A DNA stretch of 64,000 nt, from assembly GCA_012976225.1 (NCBI GenBank), contig JAAVVG010000019.1, positions 186,001-250,000 of the forward strand, read 5' to 3'. Origin of the DNA: Golubevia sp. BC0850 (taxonomy: Eukaryota; Basidiomycota; Exobasidiomycetes; Golubeviales; Golubeviaceae). Positions 56,190 to 64,000 of the stretch are shown piece by piece; the first letter of the stretch is position 1, and every line of letters starts with the position of its first letter. The translations under genes were made by a program, and so were the position numbers. The notes beneath the pieces were generated by a model. It made no database searches and was not told the origin of the DNA. It saw only the letters and a program-made list of their open reading frames with translations.

Positions 56190-59155
56190 ATGAATCCCTC
56201 CAATCTGGGTAGGGTAAGGCTAGGATTGACTTCAAGCAGGTTCAGCTGTAGCAATAGCAATAGAAATCTCAAACTTGAATCGACTTGCCTAGCCAGATTC
56301 AATTCAACTGCTGCAAGTAGATTCAGCAACATTAAATTCAATTCAATTCCATCTAAATCTCTTTCAGCTTCAAATTTAACCTCAATTGAATCCATTCACA
56401 AATCTTTCCATCGAGCCAGATCATCTTCTTATTCAACCAATTCATCATCCTCGTCCACCTCTACCTCCACCTCTTATCGACCTTGGATCTCCTTCACCTC
56501 CGGTTTCCTAGTCGCTTTCCTCCTAGATCGTTACTCGAAACCAAAGTTATCAGCCCAAGAAGAATCAGATTCCTCAGAAGTCTCCAATTCTCAAGAATTC
56601 GCTCCATCAATCCAAGATCAAGAGGTTGATTCCATCAATCATTCAAATCCATTCCTTAGAATCTTTTATTCAGTTTTAGATGGTTTGACAATCTACATCT
56701 TTGAACCTTTAGGAACAACAAAGAGGTTCATAGTTCTAGCTCTACTTTTCATTCCAGTCATCTTGACTGCACCTATGCTATTGGTTGGCAGAAGAAGGGA
56801 AGGTGGTAGGAGGAGAGGTAGAAGATTGAGTAAGAAGGATAAAGGTCAAAGATGGGGTGCTGTTTGGTGGTTTGGTTTCTTAGTGAAACAGATGGAGAGA
56901 GCTGGTCCTACTTTTATTAAGGTGAGTAAAAGGAGAGGTGGTGGTAGATTATAAGAGGTGAAGGGGGTTGGGATATCTCTTCCCCTTGTCGCATTGGCAG
57001 TCACTGTGAAGCTTATTCTATTCCATCAGAAGATGTTGAAAAGTGCTTGGGGGAGAGGAGGAAGGGAATGTGAAGACAGTGGGATCGGAACGTTTCTGAG
57101 CGACCTTGGTCTCTCCTGGATGAGTCCGGATCTGCCACGATGCTTTCGAGCATTATGTAGACAATACTTTGACATTTGTTTACATCAGATCTTGAACCGG
57201 AGAAGCTCTTCGGAAAAGTAGAAAGAGCACCCTTTCCCCTTCTTGAACCCCGTTTGTCTCACTCTTTGCCTCTCTTGACTTTCCTCCTTCGTCTCACACA
57301 GCTAGGTCAATGGGCAGGTTCTCGACAAGATCTCTTCCCAAAAGAGCTCTGTGATCTCCTCGGAAAGCTTCACGCAAATGGAAAGCCCCATTCCTTCAAA
57401 TATACGAAAAAGTGCATCGAACAAGTGTTCAACAAACCCTTTTCTGAAGTCTTTGAAGAATTTCAAGAAGATCCAATGGGAATTGGAGCAGTCGGACAAG
57501 TTTACAGAGCAACTCTTCGACAAGATTTATTACCACCTTCGTATCTTTCCGAAAGACATCGATCACCTCATTCGAAATCCTCATCCTCAACAACTCAATT
57601 ACAACATACCTTTGGCTTAGCATTCCCAGAAGATGCTTCGTCACCTTTGATCCCAACTTCAGATGTTGCGATCAAGATCTTACATCCAAAAGTTCATAAA
57701 ACCATTTCTAGAGATATCAAGATCATGTCCTTCTTCGCAAAGGTTTTGAACCTCATTCCTGGAGCAGAATGGTTGTCTTTACCAGAAGAAGTCGAAGTTT
57801 TCAGTAAAATGATGTTTGATCAATTGGATTTGAGAAACGAAGCTAGGAATTTAGATAGGTTTGAAAAGAATTTTGGAGAGAGAAGAAGTGCGATTAGTTT
57901 CCCCAGACCTTTGAAAAGTTTTAGTACTCGAGAATTGTTGATTGAAGAATTTGAAGATGCTGTTCCTTTGAAATGGTTTTTGAATAATGGAGGAGCTGGT
58001 TTCGATCATAGGATTGCTAATCTTGGGTTGGACGCTTTTTTGGTGAGTATAAAAATTCCTTTTAGAGACGAAGAGAACTTGTTCTTCGCGATGTGATCTG
58101 ATCAACCAACTCTTCTAACCTTCTTTTCACTCCCTTTTCTTTATCAGAACATGTTACTTTTAGACAATTTCACTCACGCAGATCTTCATCCAGGTAACAT
58201 CATGATCAAATTTTACAGACCAACAACTCGATCGATTCTAAACGATTTTCTAAAAAGAATCCTTTCAAAATTCGATAGTGATTATCCAAGATCTCCAAGT
58301 CCAACCACAAGTTTGAGTTCAAGTGGTATTTTATCAACTTCTGGTTCAATTTCAGAAGAAGAGAAACAAGGTTTGAAAACTGAAGAAAACATCATCAAGA
58401 AATTAATGTCTTTGAAACATGATCAAGATTCCTTTTTGGATTATTTAGAAGAACTTGATTCTGAAGGATACCAACCTGAGCTAGTTTTCTTAGATGCAGG
58501 TTTGACAGTTGAATTAACTCCATTAAACAGGCGTAACTTTTTGGATTTGTTTGGTGCTGTAGCTGAATTCAATGGAGCTTTGGCTGGTCATTTAATGGTC
58601 GAGAGATGTAGAGCTCCAGAACTTGTGATTGATGAGGAAAAATTCGCTCTTAGAATGCAAGATTTGATTTTAAGTGTCAAAAGTAAAAGTTTCAGTTTAG
58701 CTACTATTAAGATTAGTGATGTTTTGAGTAAGGTTTTAGGAGCTGTGAGAGACCATCATGTTAAGATGGAAGCCGATTTCGTGAATACCGTCATCAGTAT
58801 CTTGTTGTTAGAGGGGATTGGCAGACAGTTGGATCCGAACATGGATGTGAGTAAAGGAGCTTTCTGATCGAACCCAAAGGCTAGGCCCTCTTTCTGACTT
58901 CCATTCTCTTCTGTCGGATCTTCTCTCTTTTCCTTTCATCTATAGCTCTTTCGATCTGCCCTCCCAATTCTTCGATCTCTTGGAAGACAACTCTCTAAAG
59001 AAGGTGGTTCAGAAGCTTATTCAGGTGGAATGGCAAATGCAACTCCAATGTTAAAGATCTGGTTCGCTTTAGAAGCTAGAGCTTGGTTACTCAATGTAGC
59101 TGACAAGAATACGGTAGAGGCTTTCGTGAGGTACGATTGGATGAGTGGGCCTTAG
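56190..59155 (+). CDS. ABC1/UbiB kinase-like protein (ADCK2/Mcp2-type), mitochondrial
   Basis: Four exons: 56190-56921, 57302-58042, 58148-58846, 58946-59155; phases agree, 793 residues. The first 90 residues are Ser/Arg-rich with few acidic residues, as in a mitochondrial import sequence. A membrane helix follows (PWISFTSGFLVAFLL) and another near 180-200 (FIVLALLFIPVILTAP). Kinase-like core: AGPTFIKLGQWAGSRQDLFP with the KxGQ signature (Lys244-Gln247), GIGAVGQVYRA in place of a Gly-rich loop, VAIKILHPKV (Lys at about 367), THADLHPGNIM (Asp503, Asn508) and FLDAGLTVE (Asp at about 606). This is the UbiB/ADCK atypical kinase pattern linked to coenzyme Q and lipid homeostasis. The length and N-terminal helices suit Mcp2/ADCK2 better than Coq8. 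A polar insert of about 90 residues sits between HADLHPGN and the DAG motif. The last codons after 59133 could be changed by a further exon. Confidence 0.93.
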
Positions 59156-59652
59156 GTAGTGCAAGAGAAAGAACAGTGTAGATAAAGAACAAGTGGGAAT
59201 GTATTCCGAAGGGGTTTAAATTTTCTCTATCTCTTCTAGCAACTCAATGGCTTTTCACTTCTGCAAACAAAGCAATCTTGTATCGCAAATAAATATCAGA
59301 AGTATAGACTCTTCTAGATTGTTCGTCTCCAGACTGATGACCAAATCTTCTCATGTGGCACCGGACTTATCCCTTAACGCTTCACGAGTGGATCCCAATC
59401 TATTCATTGTGTGAAATGAGCAGTCTTTCAGAAAGCGACGCTCTATCAGAATTCGTGTATTCAGGGTAATGTGGGTATGGAATTAAATTAGAGGGAATAT
59501 TCGGGGCATTCAGTGATGAGGCGGCAATGGTAGTAGGGACGAAGCGAGATACGAGATGTGATATCATGAATCATGCACAAAGAGGGAACAAAGAAGAGGA
59601 TAGATCAACAAATCCAAAGAGCGGAGGAGGAAGAACTCTTACAAGTCCAACC
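59156..59652. other. Convergent 3' intergenic region
   Basis: The region between the ADCK2-like gene (+) and the P450 gene (-). No gene or RNA. One short frame (59527-59712, +) overlaps the P450 end antisense. Confidence 0.5.
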
Positions 59653-61529
59653 TCATTCTCTTCTTCTCTCGATCCTGATCCTCATCGGCTTCCTCGGAGA
59701 CCTCCAATGTAGTTGACTGAGATCTGGAAGCGGAACGTCATTTGGACCATATGGAACGTTCTGATCATTGACAGTGGTAAATTCTAAAGAATGCATAATT
59801 GAAGCTAGAAGAATCACTGTTTCCAACTTGGCGAAACGCATTCCTGTGCATTCTGCGACAAGGAGATTAAAAAGGTCAGAACAAAGCTCGAATAAGATCT
59901 TGTAATTTTCAAGAGAAAACAGGTAGAGCCTCTCGAACCGGGATAGACTCGAGACACTCACTGTGATTTCCAACTCCCCAGCCAACAAAACTCCAATCAG
60001 TAGTACCTTCACCTCTCTTGTATCTCATAGGATCGAATTTGAAAGGATCTTTAAAACACCCTTCATCATGAAGATTACTTGGAGGTGAGAAGACCACGTA
60101 AGAGTCATCTTCGATTTCATGTCCCATCAATTTTAATCTAGGTCTTTCATTCCCTTTAGAATCTAATTGAGGTCCAGGATAATAACGATTCAAACTATTC
60201 GTCAGAAGGAATCTAATCGACTCTCTGAAACATAAATAAAGAAGTTCACAGCCAGATTCCCATTCATCGATCTTGACTTTGGTCAACCTTTCTTTTGGAG
60301 ATAGATCTTCGTAGACGTCACCTCGAGCTTCGCAAGATCTACGAACCAGGGAATCGATTTCTGAAAGGACTGGGGATTTGAGAGCTGGATCAGCTCCTAC
60401 AAAGGCTAATACGTAGGCCCCCGTTCCGAGAGTGTTCAGAGTCTGGTAGAGAGGAGGGAGGGTTGAAATCAGCAAGGGGTCTAGACGCTATTATATTGAC
60501 CTCCTTCCGTATGACAGCTCACCCCGGCGATCAATCCTCCAATGACCCATCTGCTGACTGTCCCATTTGAATGTCCTTGATCAATCAATTCTTGACAGAA
60601 GTCATCTTCTCTCCTTCCCTCCTTGATTCTCTTTCCAACAGAGACTCTGACCATATTCCAAAGTTTAACAGCTCCCACCAATCTCTTAATCAACTTAGGC
60701 TGAGGCAACCAAGGTAAAAGAGTAGTAAAGAATCCAGCATTCATTTGAGTTGCCCAGAAAGCTTTCATCATCGAGTTCAACTGAATCCTATCACTTGCAT
60801 ATTCAGCCATTCCCATCAATAAGCAAGTATACTGAAAGATGATAGGGTAATACTTCTGTTGTAAATCTATCAAATTTGGAGATCCACCTTTAGAATTAGT
60901 CAACCATTCTTCGATATTCTCGCAAGCCTTCTCAGCTAAGACAGGAGTCATGGCAGTCAATCTTCTAGGATTGATACTTTGAGCTAATTCTTTCATCTCT
61001 CTCCTTTCTTGAGCATCCATTTCCCCATCTTTCAAACCTTTTTGACCTGCTCCTGGAATTCCAGCGAAGAGGAAAGTGTTCCCTTGAGAGAATGAAAGAT
61101 CCCTGTTTAGAGCGAAGGTTTTGATTGTTTCTTCATCTGTTGTTCCTACGTGATAGACTACCTTTCCTAACAAATTGAACTTTGCTATTCCGTGATGAGG
61201 ATGTTTTGGATCTTTGGTCATGATCGAATTCAGGCTGCGAGTAGAGCAGAAGGTCTGATTAGCGAACCAAGCACGAACGAGTCCGGAAGGGAAGAAGATA
61301 CTCACAAGGTATATCTGTTTCCAAAGAAGCCTATAGCTCCCAGTCCACCGAAGAAAGAGTTGACGACTCTTGCCTTTGAACCTTGCTGAAGTCGCTTTGG
61401 AGGGACGAAGACGAGGTAGAGAAGGAAAGTTGTGGCTAGAGTCAAGAGAGACACCAAGACTGGAGAAGACGCCTTGAACTGGAAACTGTTGGCCAATTGT
61501 CTAAAGATTGAAGTCTGTCCACTTGTCAT
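59653..61529 (-). CDS. Cytochrome P450 monooxygenase
   Basis: Four exons on the minus strand: 61529-61306, 61234-60523, 60442-59962, 59852-59653; phases agree, 538 residues. N-terminal anchor helix (SSPVLVSLLTLATTFLLYLV, about 20-40), then VPPKRLQQG. The I-helix region is VIGGLIAGTLNTLGTGAYVL. The K-helix ExxR is FRESIRFL (near 388). Then FSPPSNLHDEGCFKDPFKFD with the PERF-like DPMRY, and the heme loop FVGWGVGNHKCTGMRFAKLE with the Cys ligand near 474. Every element of an ER-bound eukaryotic E-class P450 is present. The heme loop has W where many P450s have a second F/G, as seen in fungal relatives of CYP7/CYP8-type enzymes; subfamily not assigned. Divergently transcribed from a short-chain dehydrogenase, which may act in the same lipid or sterol pathway. 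Joining exon 4 gives NHKCTG across the splice. Confidence 0.95.
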
Positions 61530-61780
61530 GTTCGATAAGAAAGTGATTGGTGGTGGTGGGGACAAAGAAGAAGAAGATACGATTCTCAAATTCTCAAAAG
61601 TGCGGTGTTTGTTTGAATCATCCGATTCTTCTCGTCCAGAATAAGTTCATCTTCTCGCTCTTCCTCTTCCTCTCACATCTCACATCTCACCTTCTTTTCT
61701 GAAGAAGATCTTTTCTTTACCTTTTTGTCCAACCACACCCAACCACTGCTCCTCAACACGCCAGTCGACAGCTCCACAGG
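61530..61780. promoter_or_regulatory. Shared divergent promoter of P450 and short-chain dehydrogenase
   Basis: The 251 bases between the two starts, pyrimidine-rich on the plus strand toward 61680-61770. Likely controls both enzyme genes. No factor site named. Confidence 0.45.
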
Positions 61781-62916
61781 ATGTCTCACGCTCTTCATCG
61801 TTACTTCCATCAAAACGGATCCAACTCTTCTTCCAAGTCATCTCCTTATGCTCTAGTGACTGGTTCAACAGGTGGAATGGGTGAAGAATGGGCTTTCCAA
61901 TTAGCAGAACTAGGTTTCAACGTCATCATTCAAGGTAGATCTGCAAACAAATTAGAAAAAGTCAAATCTGACATTCTCGCAAGAGCTCCATCTTGCGATG
62001 TCATCATCTTGGTAACGGAGGCTACAATCTATCCGAATCCAAACCTAACTCAATCATTAAGCAAGATTCTAAAAGATCCAGAGGTCAACCTAACAATTGT
62101 GATCAACAACCTAGGGGTCGTTTCAGAAGGTTATCCTAGATTGGAAGAAGAGACCACTGAAGAGATGGCTCAGGTAATCATTGCCAACACTTTCTTTCCA
62201 GCTGAAGTGACTAGGATTGTATTACCTCATCTGAAAAAATCTGGTCCAAGTCTGTTGGTTACTGTCACTTCTATGGGCTTCAAAGCTCCACCTCCTTAGT
62301 GAGTTTTGCTTCGTTCTGCGTTGGAAAGATGCCATCTCTGACTGACAGTCTCTTCAATTCTCTACCTAGCTTATCTCCTTACATTGGAACCAAAGGATTC
62401 GACGTTTCATTCTCCAGATCGGTCTACAACGAAATGGCTGTCGAGAAAGCTCAGGTGGACGTCGTCTGCATCGCTCCAGGTCAGGTCGTTAGCGGAATGA
62501 ACTCTGGACCTGCTACCATAATGGTGAATAACATCTTTCTACTCTGAGATCTTCATCACTGCCCTCTGCGTCTCGAGACTCACTGATCTCTTCCCCTCGT
62601 CTCCACGATCTTTTACTCAACTGCTCTACTTCCTCCATTTCCCACCCTTCCATTCTCTCTCGTCCTCTGTCAACATCTGCCTCTCATCTTTTAAAACTAG
62701 ATCCCAACCTCTAAGCATTGGGTTCAATCAGCCATCTCCTCTCTACGTTCAACTTGGTGGACTCCTAGACCAGCCAACTTTATCGTTCCTTGGAGACCTC
62801 ACGCCATTGGTCAATTCTTCTCTGACAACATGCCTCAATTTATCACGGATAAAATTGCAACCTCTATGGTGGTAGAGATGAAGAGAAAGTTCATTGAAGA
62901 AGATAAGAAGAACTAG
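61781..62916 (+). CDS. Short-chain dehydrogenase (17beta-HSD12/3-ketoacyl-CoA reductase-like)
   Basis: Three exons: 61781-62298, 62370-62523, 62701-62916; phases agree, 295 residues. The nucleotide-binding TGSTGGMG (residues 27-34) and GRSANKLEKVKSDI point to NADP(H), and INNLGVVSEGYPRL is the NNLG-type strand. The catalytic set is Ser164 (TSMGF), Tyr177 and Lys181 (YIGTK), with the spacing usual for this class, followed by SRSVYNEMAVEKAQVDVVCI and APGQVVSGM. The NNLG.....YP and S.GF..PP..S.YIGTK pattern resembles the HSD17B12/let-767 steroid and 3-ketoacyl-CoA reductase group. The usual N-terminal membrane helix of that group is not obvious, so it may be a soluble relative. Likely substrate: a long-chain acyl-CoA or sterol ketone; this is inferred. 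Confidence 0.93.
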
Positions 62917-63419
62917 GGTTACTTTGGTTTCAGGGTCTCGTATCTCATCGAGACACTTCTCACTTTTAGAGCTTTAGATGCCGATTTGGAAATCCTAGAT
63001 CCACTTCCCTCTGTGTCCAATAAATATAAATCACTCATATCGTAGATACCACTTTTCGATTTAATATCTCAATACTCAATTAGTATTGTCATCTCATAAG
63101 AATGAGAAAGAGAAAACACTTTGTGATGAGAGTGGCTCGGAGAAGGTTCTAGAATCACCTCGGGTTGAGGATTCCTTATCACCTTTGGTTCTAGATGGCC
63201 TTTTTCTTTCCTCTCAACCACCACTACTCAACAGGAAGCGAACATCTAATCCGCGAACCCAATTATCTATTCGAACTGGAGTTGAAGCAGAGAGAAAGGG
63301 AGAGAAGAGAAACGTCAAGTCCTAATCATTCAACTCGAAGGCAAATCACTCATCCTAAACCCAACAACTCATACTGACGCTCTCCAACCACAACACTTCC
63401 AAACTTTCATTCGGATTCC
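62917..63419. other. Intergenic region
   Basis: The 3' region of the dehydrogenase gene and promoter of the partial gene at 63420. The small frames at 63086-63377 lack domains. No repeat or RNA. Confidence 0.5.
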
Positions 63420-64000
63420 ATGTCTGATATTAACCTATCATCTTCGATAGAAGGGAGATTCGAGGGAGGGAGTAGGGAGGGAGAGGAGATAAATCAGGGA
63501 CCTAGTAGCATTAGCAATCACATTCAATCCTTGGGCGAGGTTGGTGAGCAGAATCAAGCACAGCAGCATGATGAAGGTACAAGAATGAGTGGAAATGAAT
63601 TGATGGGAGGGTTGAATGAAGTTGAATTACAAAGAGAGCAAGAGACAGCCAGTGGTGGCAGTGGCAGTGAGCAGCCGCCAATTCAACCGGCTTCTCAAGC
63701 AGCTGAGGATCTTTCAAGCTCTCAAGATCAGCAATCATTATCACAGGTTCAAGAGCATCAGTCAGAGATCGAAGTGTCCTATCCAGTCGATACCCAGCCA
63801 GAGGAAACCGTCACTTCCGAATCTCTCCCTCTAGCTCAGCAAGCAACAACCTCTGAAAGCTCCGGAATGGATTTGGACCAGTCAGAGAACCAATGGAACC
63901 CAACTGCTCCGGAACCTGAAGAATCAATGCAGGAGGTGGAGGCATCGATCCCAACTCCTGGGACCACTTCCACCTCCTCTCCAGCCTCAACTTCTTCCAT
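63420..64000 (+). CDS. N-terminal part of a Gln/Ser/Glu-rich protein (partial)
   Basis: Open frame from an ATG at 63420 to the window end without a stop (193 codons). It begins MSDINLSSSIEGRFEGGSRE and continues Gln/Ser/Glu/Pro-rich, for example DLSSSQDQQSLSQVQEHQSE. Low complexity with many SQ and QQ pairs, a composition common in nuclear or transcription-related proteins. No domain is reached before the edge. The frame stays open over 580 bases, which is strong evidence of coding, but the product is unknown. Confidence 0.75.
   Translation, partial: MSDINLSSSIEGRFEGGSREGEEINQGPSSISNHIQSLGEVGEQNQAQQHDEGTRMSGNELMGGLNEVELQREQETASGGSGSEQPPIQPASQAAEDLSSSQDQQSLSQVQEHQSEIEVSYPVDTQPEETVTSESLPLAQQATTSESSGMDLDQSENQWNPTAPEPEESMQEVEASIPTPGTTSTSSPASTSS

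Noticed and set aside
1-64000. CRISPR array, rRNA operon, bacterial operon or integrated phage
   Set aside because: No regularly spaced direct repeats, no rRNA sequence, and every well-supported gene has fungal introns.

Overview
This 64 kb window looks like a stretch of nuclear chromosome from a fungus, most likely a basidiomycete. The genes are split by many short GT-AG introns (about 45-140 nt, with a few of 300-680 nt). Both strands carry genes. Recognisable products are typical fungal housekeeping proteins: RHO1, mitochondrial porin, annexin, a Sec14-RhoGAP, a ribosome-biogenesis L1-domain protein and an ER acetyl-CoA transporter. Base composition is moderate (by eye somewhat below 50% GC). 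I could not fix the genus. About 22 genes are supported, plus one tRNA, four decayed or broken loci and a few repeat fragments. No rRNA, CRISPR, IS element or intact transposon was seen. Exon joins were worked out by hand from splice consensus and reading-frame phase.

Layout. 1-7 kb: the 5' end of an acidic, possibly TAF1-like gene, then two paralogous LRR/F-box-like genes that both look broken, flanking an intact gene of unknown function (3744-5128). 7-21 kb: a histidine-rich protein, a small four-helix membrane protein, an RSL1D1/Utp30-like nucleolar protein, a coiled-coil protein, a multi-pass membrane protein with a disordered tail, an NDUFA4/MLRQ-like respiratory subunit, and a secreted SMP-30/lactonase-type beta-propeller. 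21-29 kb: the Sec14-RhoGAP gene, then a gene-poor accessory stretch with an intron-containing tRNA-Gly(UCC), a 22-nt copy of its 5' end beside a repeat, old LTR-like fragments, a small F-box-like gene and a decayed membrane-protein gene. 29-46 kb: an 1809-residue disordered protein, a second F-box-like gene, a membrane-anchored aspartic protease, RHO1 and annexin. 46-49 kb is gene-free. 49-64 kb: a FAD monooxygenase, porin, acetyl-CoA transporter, an ABC1/ADCK2-type kinase-like protein, a cytochrome P450, a short-chain dehydrogenase, and the 5' part of a Gln/Ser-rich protein.

Functional themes (inference). Several genes sit head to head over short shared promoters: protease/RHO1 (249 bp), acetyl-CoA transporter/ADCK2-like (168 bp), P450/short-chain dehydrogenase (251 bp) and the 1809-aa protein/F-box-like gene (334 bp). 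RHO1 and a RhoGAP are both present but 15 kb apart. The P450/dehydrogenase pair is the best candidate for a shared lipid or sterol pathway. I found no clear new multi-gene system. The most unusual signals are the sense-strand poly-C tracts, the acidic 'PL' motif repeats in the 1809-aa protein, the histidine-rich protein, and the tRNA-Gly fragment beside a dispersed repeat.
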